DNA of 64,000 bases from Prunella strophiata (GCA_036583965.1 JAZBQD010000022.1:124001-188000), one strand, 5' to 3'; counted from the stretch's first letter, positions 13,572-26,668 are shown. Numbers and translations: made by a program. The notes: a model not told the origin generated them from the letters alone.

Positions 13572-14025
13572 AAATTTAGAACAGATTAGTTCCAGCTGGA
13601 AGGGGCATACAATGATCATCTAGTCTCACTGCCTGACCACTTCAGGGATGACCAGAAATTAAAGCATGTTATTAAGGGCATTGTTCAAAGGTTCTTAAAC
13701 ACTGACAGGCATGGGGGCACCAACCACATCTCCAAGAAGCCTGCTCTAGTATTTGACCACCCTCTCAGCTAAAGAAATGCTTACTGATGTTCAGTCTGAA
13801 CCTCCCCCTGATGCAGCTTTGAATCATTCACATATGTCCCACCCTGGATTCTGGGCACAAGAGATCACCATCTCCCTCTCCAGATCCCCTCTCAGGAAGC
13901 TGCAGAGAACAATGAGGTTGCCATTCAGCCTCCTCTTCTCCAAACTAGATAATCACAAAGCCCTCAGCTGCTCCTCAGAGGATATGCCTTCCAGAATTTG
14001 GTATCAGACATCAGAATGGTTAACT
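13572..14025 (-). mobile_element. CR1-type LINE 3' fragment
   Basis: The plus strand reads gttccagctggaaggggcat near its left end, then 'gatcatctagtctcactgcctgacc', and later a stretch like 'ctcaggaagctgcagagaac...gccattcagcctcctcttctccaaactagataat'. These are reverse complements of the 3' end and of the end-of-ORF2/3' UTR part of avian CR1. It is a diverged, 5'-truncated copy inside a RALGPS1 intron, and the 142-codon plus-strand ORF across it is a by-product. Subfamily is not determined. Confidence 0.85.
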
Positions 14026-17000
14026 GGCATTGATCAAGACAAGGGAATGAAGAATACCTACAAAATCTTGCTTTTTACCTTTAACAAGACCAACAATATA
14101 CTACTACACTCCACTGGCAATACCCAGCCTGAAGACACATTTACAACACACCATATATTCAGAGCTCATATTCAGTTCTGAACTGTTTTTCATCATTGCA
14201 TTCATCTTCCTTTTCTTCATTCCTAAACTATTCTTCCAGATGTTTACCACTAGAAAGTTTCTTTCCTTGATGAACCATGAACAAAGTCACAGTCAGATGC
14301 TGTGGGCATAGAGTACAAACCAAAGTACATTAGCACAGCTAACTACTGCAAGAAAAGGGTTCTATTACAAAAACAGACTGAAACAATAATAGGGTTATAT
14401 TTTTGCCCCTGTGCTCGCAATCAGTCACTGATGTGAAACTTGTATCACCATCTACATCACGTTCAGCTTCAGCCCACTTGAGGGCAGGGTGGTGGTTGGG
14501 GAGAAGTCCCATCTTTTTGTTCCACAGGTAATAAAGACAAAAAGGCAAATACCATCACAGTATCTAAATCAATGCACTGCTTATTCTCCATATCTAGATG
14601 TTTACATATCTTTTCCCCCCCTCTCATTAGGTTTCTTTTAGGTCAGTACCATAACTTTATTTAAAACAAACAAACAACAACAACAAAAAAGTAAATTTAA
14701 GAGGATTTCAAAAGTGTTTTGAGCTTGCACAATTTAGAAGCTATTTTTCATTGCAGTGACAGAGCAAACCATCCTGGAAGGATTTTTAGAGAATTTCTTT
14801 ACTTCTTTCAAACCAGCAGCTGCTGAGTGCTACATGTATACCTGCTAACCTAGAGAAACAGAAACCTCAAAAGCACTGAGCAACACTGATGCAAGACCAT
14901 TTAATTCCTGACAGCATCCTTTCCCAAAAGTACAAACACCATGTCTCTTCATTTGTGCCCTATCCAGTATCACCTCTCAAACCCCATTCCTCATCCCCTC
15001 ACATAAGATTCCTGCAAAGTGGAGGGGAAAAGGATCATATTGCCTAGAGTAATTATAGAAATTACCCATTTGAACCCCACTTCCTTCAGAAAATAACTAT
15101 CTGTATGCCACTCAGAGCCCTTTTATGATATCCACTTCATGTACAAACACAGATATGAGACCAGACATTTGAGCTGTGTTAATGGTCATAATGCTTTATA
15201 TGAAAAATCTCTTAATTTCAAAAAGTCCTTTTGAAGTAATTAAACAATAGACCTTGGTGGACATTTGGACAACATGAACAATTCTAGAGCATTTGAAAGC
15301 CTGGATTTAAATAACTGCCTACTAACAGTTTATTAAGAACAAAGCAATTAGGCTACAAAAGATTAGTCATAGAAAGTGTGATGGTTTTTTAAAGATCTTC
15401 CAAAGCAGACACTTGTGTATTTTCAGTATCCATTTCACCAGGAAGTCCCTAATATACTTCATCGTGCTTTAGGCAACAGTACCACCTATAGACAAAATAT
15501 ACTATGAACAGTTCAGCAGTTTCATGCACACCCTTCTCTGAGAAACTTCTTACTATATTTAATGATGAATAATGAAAATGTAACAGAAATAAAATGGGCC
15601 TGTGAATTAATTTAGATGACCATAAACTGAGATCACTCAAGTAAATAACTATTCCTCAATAACATGCATTGTCCCTGAGTAAATAGGCTGAAAAACCTGA
15701 ATCTTGCATCATTTCCCAATAGCTGCCAGTGGATCAAGACTAATTCAGGAAAAAGTACATTCAAAGTTGACTTCCCTTTCTAAAATTCTCTCAACTCTCC
15801 TAATTCCACCCCTCCAGTGCATGTACTCAAATGAGTTTAACTGTGAGCAGAGAAGCAGCTGCTGTGATGAGTTCAAGAAACAACTTCAGAATCCAAGTCC
15901 TAAACTCTTGCGTTTTATGAATACACAACTGATGTGAATTACATCTAACAGTACATTAAGAATAATACCTAATGCGCAGGTCATGCGTTTATGACATGCT
16001 TTACCTGATTTGTCACATGTTACTAGACTGCCATTGGTCCCTTTGTTGTCACTAAGCTGCCCTACAACAATTAAAATTCCAGCTTTTCAAAGTAACTGTC
16101 ATAAGGCAACCTGGATACAAAGACATATGTGGCAGTCACTACACCAAAAAGGTAAGCTAACATTCTACAAGTGGAATAAAAATAAGGTTGTCTTATTTTT
16201 CAAAATTATAATGAATGCAATGTCTCAGTTTTCTAGTTTAAGAGCTGTATGCAAAATTTCATAACAAAAGGCTGTTAAAAATTATTTAAAATCTCACACA
16301 ATCCTCAGTTGCTAAAACCATGAAAGAGTAGGAAGCTGACAATGCTGGCTTGAATGTCCAATGCTATTCTTCTGATTACACCCCACATCTTTACTATATC
16401 CACTGATTACTGAGCTCACTCTAATGACCATTTATTATATTTACAAATTTACTCTTAAGTGTTTTCTTCTCTCCATTCTTCTATCTGCACCATTACTTAC
16501 TGCATCAGGAAGTAAAGTACTAGTATGATGAAAATTATTTGTATAAGCCAAAAAAGTACAATAAAGTGAATTCTACTAAGTAAAGATAGTAGACAGATCT
16601 CCATCTGGCTACCTAAACCAATTAAGACAAGAAATACAGTATGGGTTTCTAATCATTAGAAACCATTTGAAGAACATTGCATAGACTGAAATTTTATCTG
16701 TGTCAGGGAATCTTTACACAAGGTTCCATATCAAGACAGAGCTGCAGTGCTCTCTCCAGCAGAAGTCCTCCTTCAAAAGTCACTACCCTTCAAGCAAGTC
16801 TGCAAACTCGAATATCTTAGAAGGCCAAGATATATGTTTAGGGAAGTTTTACTTTAAGGGAATCTTCAGGAAAGGAAAAAATCTTCAGTTACAGGAAAAG
16901 AAACATGTATCTGCAAATTATAGTAAAATACTACTACAATTCAAGTTCTCTAAACAGAAGAGAACCAACAGACACTTCTGTAATCTCTGGTTATCAAATA

Positions 17001-18287
17001 TAGGCAAAAATGTGACATACTTGTAACTTGAAATACAATTGCATACTTACGGTGGAATAAGGCAGCTGTGCTCTCAACCCATTTTGCTGCACACCTCCAT
17101 TAGTTCATTGCTGGGTCTAGCTCTGGCTTTTCAGCAGTTTTATCTTGTTTAAAAGCATAACATTCCTGTAAATACCAGGAAACAGGATTACGGTGACATT
17201 TATTTTACAACTCAATTCTTCTCAAACTGTGCACTCCTCGCCTGAAACATGTGCTCTGGTATTTTTATTCTTACCTCTTCCTCACAATTTTCATAGTTAG
17301 TTCCCCATTCTAGTTTTATGGGTATGTGATAAATTCCCAAAATCAAAATAACTACATATACATCACCGAGAGAAGAGAAATAGCTAAATGTAGTCCAAAT
17401 ATGTGCTTGTAACGCTCCCTCACTCTGTCAGTCAACACAAGGTCCAAGCCAACACACATTTATTGGTTTCACTCACTTCTTTCAAGGTGCTTTATGAATT
17501 GTAAATGCTACTCATCCTCACACCATTTTCTTCAAGGCTTAACTAAACAAATCAAATAGACACAAATCCAAATACAGTAGTTCTTTTATCTCTGTATCAG
17601 CAAATAAAGCCATAGCTCTTCCAACAACCATGATCAGCTACAAACCTGAGAAAAATACTGCTTAGGTAACTCATTTTGGTGATATTTACATTAGGCATAG
17701 CCCTTCCCTTTTCTCCTCTTTTGCCTTACACCAACTTTTATAAAACCTAATGTTTAATAAAATTACACATCAAATGAGAAGAAAATAATCTCAAAGACAG
17801 TTTTTTTTATATAGACTGACATGAAAACCTCATTAAAGCCCATGTTGCTTTGATAAAGGTAAAAATCACTGCAGATCAATTGGTGTTAAAACTGTGCCTC
17901 TACTACAGTCTTTATTTTCCTTCTATCACTAGGGAATCTCCCCCTTAAAAAAGTCTATCTTCTAGACTATACCTATACACAATTCCTACAGGCATCAAAG
18001 CAAGCTATCTTTTGCTAGAAAAGCAGTATTGACACACCCAAAATTCATCCAGTAGGCACTCCTTGCATGAGCAAATGATCCTAGTTCATAGAATAATCAA
18101 AATGACAAGTTAAAAATGGGTTAGCATCCACTTAAGTATTTCAATCAAATTGCAGACATGATGCCTGTTGTCTGTCTTGCATCACATGGCATTTAAGTAA
18201 AGGGCAAACCTTGTAAATACTACTATGCACCTGAACTTCTAGATGTCTTCCCTTCACTAAAATAAGGCAAATAAACAGAAAAACTAA

Positions 18288-18420
18288 AAACAAAACAAAA
18301 CAAAACAAAAAACTAAAAAACCAAACAACTTGGTTTGAAAGTGTTTTGTACTTATTTTTCTTAAAGCTGGTGCTACATCATGCAGGATGGGCAACATACT
18401 GAAAACAAACAAACAAACAA
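18288..18420. repeat. CAAAA and AAAC simple repeats
   Basis: Two short tracts: caaaa units at about 18,291-18,310 and caaa units at about 18,404-18,419. Simple low-complexity sequence in the large RALGPS1 intron. Confidence 0.8.
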
Positions 18421-19495
18421 GTGTGTAGTTCTGCCCCTTACAGCAGATTCCTGTCCTTCTCAGACATGAAGAATATCTACCAGGCATGGCATGAATGGTC
18501 AACAAGAGAAAAAATATCTGACTATCAAAGCTAGACATAAAAGACAGATTGCAACATTCATAGATAAGGTTTCTGAGGTGAGGAATATTCTTCTGCATTT
18601 CAGAGACACCAACGCCTTTCAATTTTTTCAATAATTAGTATGACAAGAATACATATGCTCCATTTAGTTGCATTCAGAACAACAAACCACACACAAAAGG
18701 CATGATGTACTTCTATAACCAAGAATTTCAACATCCACTCCTCCATCCACACGCCAAAGCCCCTGGATGACAAAAGCCTGCAGAAGCTAGACCAAGAACT
18801 ACCTGAAGTGATTTGAAAACAGATCGCAGCCAAGGCTCTTAACAAGACCCGCACGGTTTCATGCACATGATATGCAAATAGTTTTCAAATTTATTCCTAA
18901 AGACACAGGAGGACGTGGCCAAGCCAAGGTGGTTTCCATCTGCTCCCCCCAGACCCCACATCCGCACCAAGGCTGCTCCCGCTGTCCGCCCGGACTCGCG
19001 CCGCGCAGCACCAACTGCACGTGCCCGCCCCGCCTCACCGCACCGGGCCAGCCCCGGAGCCCCCGCGGGCGGGCAGGGCCGTGGAGACCACCGGCCCCGC
19101 GCCCGAACGACATCGCCCGTCGGGGAGGGGCCCGGGGCCCCTTCCGACAGAGGCCGCGGGGCTGGTGGGGCGCTCGCAGAGCGGGGAAGCGCCGCCCGGC
19201 CCCGCCAGAGCCCGGCGCCCACCCCGCCTCCCGCGCACCTGCCGCGCCCCGCACAGAAGGCGTCCGGACCCGCCAGGGCGGGCGGCGCTGCGGCAGCACC
19301 GCCCGGGGAGCTGGGAGCCACTGGCCTCCCGCAAGCGGCGTCTCCGGAGGGTGAGCGCCCGTCTGGGCCTGTCGCCGCAGAGCTCCGCCCGCAACACACG
19401 CCCGGAGCAGGGACGGCAGAAGGCGGAGGGACGAGGGGCTGTGGCGGCCTATCCCACCTTTTCTGCCGGGCACGCGGGGCTCGTCCGCAGCTCAC

Positions 19496-19720
19496 CTGTT
19501 CGGAACTTGATGCCCCCAGCAATGCCCACGAGCCCTCTCGGGGAGAGGGGAGGCGCCCTCAGCGCCGCCGGGGACGAGGCCCGGCCCGGCTGGGGACCGC
19601 GGGCGGGGCTGGGGCGCGCGGACTGACGCGCGCGCCAGCCAACCGGCTCCCCGCGCGGGAGCGCGCACCAATGGACCCGGGCGGGGCGGGAGCGCGCGAG
19701 CGCAGGTGCTGCGGCGCCGT
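19496..19720 (-). other. RALGPS1: RALGPS1 non-coding exon 1 (inferred)
   Basis: A strong minus-strand donor, aacag followed by gtgagctg, lies at 19,495/19,496 inside the CpG island, and the first coding exon is downstream with a matching acceptor. The transcription start is not determinable from sequence, so the right boundary is a guess. Confidence 0.45.
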
Positions 19721-19743
19721 CCTTGGCCGCGCCCGCCCCGCCC

Positions 19744-19757
19744 GCGCCCCCTGGCGG
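19744..19757 (-). promoter_or_regulatory. CTCF-like motif
   Basis: gcgccccctggcgg is the reverse complement of the CTCF core form ccNNcaGGGGGCGC, with one or two departures. It is minus-oriented, facing into RALGPS1. Confidence 0.5.
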
Positions 19758-19960
19758 TCGCAGCGCGGCTGCGCACGTGGCTCCGTGAGGGCGGCGGGAG
19801 CGGGGGGGTCCGGGCAGGGCCCCCGAACAGCCCGAGCGCCCTCCCGGCCGCGGCCCGGCCCCGAGCAGCGGGTCTGGTCGCTCCCGAAGAAGAGTCAGTG
19901 AAGTGCCGGTCGTTCGCGTCCCCTCGCCGCAGCATGGGCTGTGCCTCTCCCTTCCCGGTG

Positions 19961-21802
19961 CATCGACGAACCTCTCGGGATCTCCAAACTAAAACCGGGG
20001 TCAGGTTTGGTCCGGGTGATGATGCTGCGGGTCAGTGACCGTGTGTTTTCTTCCAAGGCAATCACATAGAGCTTTGAGGGCTTCTTGGTAATTGAGAGTG
20101 GTACGCGAAGCAACAAGGCAAAAGGATGGTGCACCTTTCTCTGATTTACAGCTTCTCTAAAAGCAACGCTCAGGCACAGTGTGTGTAGGCATCACTGCAG
20201 GAGAACATTGGCTCGGTGGACTGGTAGGTACATGCAGGATTCCCAGCCCATCGGACTGGCCTGCAGGTTTGCAAGCTAGAGAACAAAAGCCTAGTGAGGC
20301 TATGCAGAGGAAGCTTTGAGATGCTGCATGATGCCCTGAATTCATTTATAAGGTGTCTTTCCAATTTCCTGGTTACCAGAGGTTTTCAGTACCTGTCAGA
20401 CTCAGAGCAGTTTAAACGTCTTCAGACATCACAACTAAATGTATATGAATGTGCTTTTCAAAGCAGAAAAATTCAATTTGAGAATAAAATGTAAAAATAA
20501 CTTTAAACATAGATTTGAGATCTGCTTATGAGTTCTGATGCTCACAACACCAATAACTATATCAAAGCCAAAGGCACTACACAGAAGGTATTCTCCATAC
20601 ACTTCCCTCCCCCTCAGAAAGGCTAAAGAAAATTAGTTTCATATGAATCTCCAATCATTTAATAGACTATTCTTATTTGAGCTTATCTTATTGGTGTACT
20701 GCCAAGCAACACACTTTCCTCTAACACATATAGCATCAGTTCCCACTAGAGCAAAAGTACAGAATTCTCTGGCAAAATGTTTTCTTCTCTGTCCTGTCTC
20801 ACTGTGTCAGGACATTAAAACAGCAACTCATGTGCTACTGTCTTTGAAAAATATACATTAGTTACTGGTATTTCTACAGGAATTTGGAAAAAAAAGCTAT
20901 CTGAAAACCAGTTAAAGACACATGTTATCCAAATGATTATGAGATTCTGACAGCGTTACCAAACTGACGCTTAAAGTACTGTAAAATGGGGGTGTTCACT
21001 GCTCAGGTAGGTCTCATGCAGCACAGCAGGACAGCCTCTGAAATCCTGGGCATAAACACTGCTCTGCTAACAATGGAATCACCCATCACCTGCTCCTCTT
21101 GAAGGTGTCATAATGAGGACTGGAAACTTCTTTTTTTTTGTTCCTATTTTAGGCTTCTGCTATGTACAGCGCCTTAAATGACCACTACATAACATAAATC
21201 AGCCAGCACCCTCTGGTGGAAAAGAATGCATAGACAAGTAATGTTACTTTAGACAATGTCATCAGCCATGTAATTTCCCTAAATTTTAATGAAATGTTTC
21301 TGTCTATAAGTCCACTGACTTTTGACATAATATTCAATTTAAATTTTTCCTAAACCCATGCACAATACAAATGTACTGTGCTATTTCATATAGCTCATGA
21401 AATGTAGCATCCATGGAATTTGGCTTCATTTTCTCTGCATGATGATTATTGCTGGAAGAGTATAAATTCTGTATGCCATGTTCATTGCCTACTCTACCTT
21501 CACCTCAACCTGTATTCAAGAAGTTTGCATTATGAAAAGTTAAGCAATGGGGCCCGTGTCTGCATGTACACAAAGATCAGGTGAACAGAACTGGTTCTTT
21601 TTAACCTAAACCAATTTTTTTTCTTTAGCCATCTTAACAAAACTTTTTCACAAAATCTTTGTCTTCTGTTTTCTGCTTTGCTGAAAGTGGTATTTCATAG
21701 CACTTTTTAAACAAGTATCTAATCTCTGGGTCTGTTTTTCCCTTGATGCTGAATTCAGATGTGTCAGCTATGATGAGAAAAATCAGGTATTTCAGAACAC
21801 TC
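19961..21802. other. Intergenic between ZBTB34 3' end and RALGPS1 promoter
   Basis: Mixed to AT-rich sequence with no protein-coding signal I recognise. A CTCF-like motif lies at 21,206-21,219. Confidence 0.6.
21206..21219 (-). promoter_or_regulatory. CTCF-like motif
   Basis: gcaccctctggtgg matches the reverse complement of the CTCF core (ccaccagagggtgc). Minus-oriented and located about 1.5 kb upstream of the RALGPS1 CpG island. Confidence 0.5.
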
Positions 21803-22205
21803 ATAGAATCAGAATGATTTGGGTTGGAAGGGACTTAAAAGCTCATTTAATTCCACCTCCCTGCCATGGGCAGAGGCACCTTCCACTGGACCAGGTAGCT
21901 CCAAGCCTGGTCCAACCTGGCCTTGGACACTTACAGGGATGGGGCAGCCACAGCTGCTCTGGGCACCCTGTGCCAGTGCCTTGCCACCCTTGCAGGGAAC
22001 AATTCCTTCCCAATATCCCATCTAGCCCTACCCCCTGGCAGTGAGAAGCACTCCACACCCTTGCCAAAAGTCCCTCTCCAGCTCTCCTGGAACCCCTTCA
22101 GGCCCTGCAAGGGGCTCTGAGGTCTCCCCAGACCCTTCTCTTCTCTAGGTGAGCACTTCCAGCTCTCCCAGCCTGGCTCCATAGCAGAGATGCTCCAGAC
22201 ACCTG
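21803..22205 (-). mobile_element. CR1-type LINE 3' fragment
   Basis: The plus strand begins tcatagaatcagaatgattt then gggttggaagggac, the reverse complement of the CR1 3' end (ccttccaacccaaa...attctatga). It continues with the CR1 'ttccactggaccaggtagctccaagcc' and 'gcagggaacaattccttcccaatatccc' blocks. About 400 bp, well preserved. The ORFs inside it are incidental. Confidence 0.93.
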
Positions 22206-22900
22206 ATCATCTCAGTGGCCTGGATACCAGTGCACCAGTATGTTTATCCCACTTCTAACAGTCAGGTCTTGTTTACCCCATTCTGCATTACTTGAAATTT
22301 CAGACCTTATAAGAAGGGGATTTGAAGGGAGGTTTTGCTGGAATAGGTACTCTGACACCAACAGGGACTCAGGGACTAACCCACTCAACTCCAATCCCTC
22401 CAAATCCCACTGCCAGTCAAGATAACCACAGCCTACAGCTGCACTGGGGCTGCTGCTGTTAAATTCAATGTTGTGGGTGAGGAGGAGTGTACCCACACTT
22501 ACTGGGAGCAGCATCACCCCCACTGATATATGCAGCAGAACATAAAACATAAATGCTGCTGGAGGAAGGAAGCAGGGTGTCCCTCCTCACCAGACCGACC
22601 TTGGAATGGCATGGATGGATTGCCACCACCTGGCTGGGTTTTTTGTTTTGCTCTGAAAGTTGGATGAGGTTTTGGAGCACACAACTCAAATGATCATCTG
22701 TTCACAACTAAGCAATTAATGCTGGCAAAACAGAGAAACCTCAAGAGTAGTTGTCTCTAAAGACTTTTGATTTCTAGTTGGTAGATCAGTACTAAAATGC
22801 TTCTTGTAACACTTCAGTAATAGCATCTAAAATGCTATTAAATAATTGCTATTCAGTAATTAAATATCTAAATGTAGACACTGACACCATAGATTTGCTC
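22206..22900. other. Intergenic spacer
   Basis: Mixed-composition sequence with several short ORFs on both strands and no recognised protein. It may include more of an older repeat adjoining the CR1 copy, but I cannot show it. Confidence 0.5.
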
Positions 22901-24422
22901 TAGAAGCATTTTAATTTACAAACAGCAATTCCGATTGACTTTATACCATAAAAAAGGCAATTTACAAGCAAGAAACAAATTCATCAGAACAAAATAAAGC
23001 AGCACAGAAATATTCATGTCACAAATCTAAAAACAAAGTGAATACAAGAGTAAAATATCATTTGAATAAATATTTTAAAGTTCATGCTGTAAAATAATCC
23101 TTAATGGCAAGTTACTAATTCTTACAGCATCAGCTTAGCTAGCTTCATTTACTTCATGTGGCGATGAAGTGCGGAGGTGTGAGGTTCCCGGTTTATATTG
23201 CAAGATAATGACACCAAGTCAAGTCATTCAAACTGTTCAATTATTTATCTTAATTAACCATACAAATAAAATTTATTTAAAAATACAAATTTTCAGTCAG
23301 AAACAAACACTGTTAAAATCGTGCAAGAGCTCTACCTCAGGCAGATCTACAACCAGAGGTTCTCAGGCTGAGTTCAAAGGCTGAATCCTTGGCCTGTGGG
23401 AACGGGAGTCAGCAGTTCTGTATCTGCCATAGCAGGAGTGAGCTACAGGAACAGGAAGCAAACCTGCTCAGTCAGTGATACGTGGCTTCACATCCCCTGA
23501 AGAAATACAGGAACACATGTCCCAGGCTTACTTATTTATTTAGCTTTTTTTATTTTCAAATGTAAACTTGCGTAACTTAAGTTAATGCTGCCACAGGGAT
23601 GTGCAAGTAGTATTAAATCTACAATATTAAATACAAGTATTCTGGCACTTGATAAAATGTATGTAAAATGCACACAGATTATAAAGTTTGAACATTTTGA
23701 ATGACTTTACTAAACTTCCAATTTGATCACTGAGTATTATGAAATTTACAATTCATGAAATAAAGAGATTCATATAAAGAATTTACATAATTCCCCAAAT
23801 ACTTTCAAATATAAAATTTAATAAATAACCCTGACCAGTCAAAAAGCACCATTCAAGGGTAAAATTCCCTTGCAAAATAGATTAGGTGTTGCATATTTGA
23901 GTCCCTTTCAATGGTTTCATGTAAAACCTGTTTAGAAAAATGACAATAAAAGAATCACAGTAAACTAATACAAAAATTAAAATAATATATATATATTTAA
24001 AGGTAAAGCTTATTCAGTATTTTCCCAGCCCTTGATTTTATTCCTGTTGTTCTTCCCATAATTCAGCCTGAACATATTAAGAGGCCTCATTGTTTTGTCT
24101 AAAGTAAACCAAAGGCTGCAGCATAAAACATGAATTTATGCTGGGGAAGACTGCATTAAAACTCTCAATTTAGGCCTACAGTCTACCCTGCTGACAGTGA
24201 ACTGACAGTATCCTTTATGCTACAGAAAGATTTCACACTCAAAAAGCAGAGCCAATCTTGAGGCCTTAGTGACCAAACTGAACTTTTAATACACTGTAAG
24301 TATTTACAAAGCTATTTTCTAAATGTATTTACAAGTTTAAAAGAAGTAATATGGAAGATAACTGATAAAGAAAACTAAAACAATAGTTTTAAACTGGAAA
24401 CATTAGCAAAGGTATAAAATCC

Positions 24423-24428
24423 TTTATT
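24423..24428 (-). promoter_or_regulatory. Candidate poly(A) signal (ZBTB34)
   Basis: aataaa on the minus strand. One of several possible signals downstream of ZBTB34, and not distinguishable from the others by sequence alone. Confidence 0.25.
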
Positions 24429-25993
24429 TTCACAGTTTGTCAGAATAGGTTAAGCATCTAGAGGAAAGGACACTGTCACTGTTTTCACATTTGTCTAGAA
24501 TTAAAAAGGTAGATTAAGAAGAGACTCAATTATGAACCAGCCTGTATAATTTCATTACTTATTTTGCTGTCAAATATTTCTTCACATATTCTATTGACTT
24601 CTGCATTTATTGTAAATGAAATGTGTAACAGCTCTGTGCTGAGAACTGCACAGACACGAGACACTGTACAGTGTTTCCACCCTTTGCTAAAGTAATGGGC
24701 TCCTGCTTGGTGGGCTGGTAACGTGAAGTCCATCAGGTCACGCCTCATGTCTGTGACAGTGTTGATCCTGGCACCCCGCTATGTGACAAGGCACAGTGGC
24801 ATTGCTGCTGCCAGGGGTGACGTTGGTGTCCGGCAGAGCTGCCACGGGGCACTGCCCGAGCCCAGGGCGCTGCCCGAGCCCGGGGTGGCTGGAGCGCTGC
24901 TGGACCGCAGAGCTGGACTATGGCTTGGAGGCAGGAATGCTGCCCGTGCAGGGAGGGACTTGCACACTGCTGAATCACGGGTTGTAGAAAAATGGATAAT
25001 TTCCTGCCCCTTAACAGTCTGTTGCAATGTTTTGAACCTGAACCTGTACAATCAACATGATGTTGTTTTCTTGTTTGCTTTTGTCCGAGACAATTTTGGA
25101 TAAGTCACTCTTTGGTAAACTCAAACCATTTTAATACATTTACAAATACAAAGAACTAGATTTAAATAATGCTATGATTGTGACACAGAGAAATTCAAGA
25201 AATATAAATTTGTACCCATATCCTGCTATCCTCAAGTCATCCTTCCAGGGAAAAAGTCACACCAAAGGCACCACAGCACAGGTTCAAGATAAAGGGTTAA
25301 GAATAACTGTACATTTCTTGGATTTTGCATGTCTCAAACCTAATTTACCAAAACACACTTTTTGCATTTAATTACTTAAAACAAACACTCAAGGAAAAAA
25401 CTGTATCAGAAACACCATGTTTTCAGGTGGGTAAACATACAGACTACCTGCCTTAGACACAGACTATCCCTTCCCTTACTGGAAACAAAATTTCTGTTGT
25501 TGCTTCAAGGAGAGATATATCTCCCCACCCCCTGTCTCTTTATTTAGGCAGTTTTAGGACAAAGAGGCAAATGATGTACTTAATTTAACTGAAACTGCTC
25601 CAATGGAGCAGGTGGGGGTTATACTGTAAATCCATGTTTGAGAGATTAATTCTTATTGCAGAGTGTCACAATATTAAGAACTAGTGTATTTAATAAAGCC
25701 ACTGCACAAATATGCCCCAGCTTCACAGAGGCCAAAAAGTTTTACAAGATAGCAAACCTACCTTTTTCTTTCCAATAATTTAGAAATGAGCTTTTATTTT
25801 CTAATTTTTGGGAGTTAAACAGCATGTTCACAAATGGATTTTCAGTATCAGCTAAACAAACATATTATCCAAGAATATAAAACCTGTATTCTAAAGAAGT
25901 ATGTGATTAGTTTAATAATTAATTCTGTTCATCAGGTAGAATGTTAAACAGTAGTGTTTGCCACCCCATGCTTTTGAGGTCTTTTAAGCCATT

Positions 25994-26034
25994 TTTTTTT
26001 TTTTTTTGTGGTATGGGATTGTTTTGGTTTTTTT

Positions 26035-26067
<33 letters not shown>

Positions 26068-26160
26068 CTTTTTTTTCTGTTTGGTTGGGATTTTGGGGGA
26101 GTTGCTTTGTGTAGGGGGGCTTTTGTTTGTCTGTTTTTGGGGATTTTTTTTCCTTGACCA
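25994..26160. repeat. T-rich low-complexity tract
   Basis: Long T-runs broken by G (gtggtatgggattgttttgg and a near-pure T tract of about 45 bases), followed by a G/T-rich stretch. On the ZBTB34 sense strand it is A-rich. ORFs here are lysine or phenylalanine repeats and are not genes. Confidence 0.9.
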
Positions 26161-26668
26161 TTATGTTTCACATGTTATATATTATACTGACCTAAATTAT
26201 GAAGTTAGCACCATATTAAAAACATGTATTTGGTGAAACAAAAAAGATTTAGAGTATTTTTAAAGTTGTTGGTAGCTCCTTTATAGAGAAAAAAACCACT
26301 GAAAAAACAGAGAAGCCATAGCAACTCTGTAATACTCACACATGAAATAACATATTGCTCAAAATTCCCATAAAGTATTTGTTTTTCTATACAAAAAAAG
26401 TACAAATTCCAAGTGCTGGCATATCACTCGGAGATTTAAGTAGGAAGCCAACGTGCACCTGAAAACAGCTCTCTGTGAAGAGACCTATTAAAATACTGCT
26501 TGGAAATACTGTGGTTTAAACTACATCTCTCTCATGCTTTAACCAACCATGAAGAGTGATGAAGTTAAGTTTAATTACCTGGTATGGTTCTACAGTACAA
26601 AAATGAAGGTAGATTCTGAGGCCAGTAAAAACACATTTTAGACCACAATGCTACTTTTAGGTTTGCTA

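Larger units (their letters stand above)
10829..19495 (-). other. Large first RALGPS1 intron
   Basis: Inferred first intron of 8.7 kb between the CpG-island donor at 19,495/19,496 and the acceptor near 10,829. It contains one minus-oriented CR1 copy, CAAAA and AAAC simple repeats near 18.3-18.4 kb, and otherwise AT-rich sequence. An isolated donor-like site at 17,050 might mark an alternative non-coding exon. Confidence 0.65.
1..19720 (-). other. RALGPS1: RALGPS1 gene, 5' part (gene span in window)
   Basis: Seven minus-strand coding exons with clean GT-AG borders join in phase to give the first 203 residues of RalGPS1, a Ral GTPase exchange factor with an N-terminal RasGEF (CDC25) domain, a PxxP region and a C-terminal PH domain. 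The last exon in the window (2886-3012) ends after one base of a codon. The rest of the RasGEF domain, the proline-rich part and the PH domain must lie left of position 1. The first exon is non-coding and is inferred from a donor in the CpG island at about 19.5 kb; the upper boundary given is approximate. Neighbours ZBTB34 and ZBTB43 have the same order and relative orientation as in human. Confidence 0.93.
18940..19960. promoter_or_regulatory. CpG island, RALGPS1 promoter
   Basis: About 1 kb of very GC-rich sequence dense in CpG, in sharp contrast to the AT-rich flanks. It contains GC boxes (for example ccccgccc near 19,736), an E-box-like gcacgtggc near 19,774 and a CTCF-like motif at 19,744. 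The long ORFs on both strands here are GC artefacts. It is the natural promoter for minus-strand RALGPS1, and a plus-strand divergent transcript is possible but unproven. Confidence 0.85.

Noticed and set aside
13753..14181. 142-codon plus-strand ORF
   Set aside because: Runs antisense through a CR1 fragment and into unrelated intron; not a gene.
18839..19935. Long overlapping ORFs on both strands (up to 328 codons) near 19 kb
   Set aside because: They lie in the RALGPS1 CpG island. GC-rich sequence lacks stop codons, several frames are open at once, and the predicted proteins are Arg/Pro/Ala/Gly-rich with no domain.
25919..26236. Lys-rich and Phe-rich ORFs
   Set aside because: Translations of homopolymer T/A tracts.
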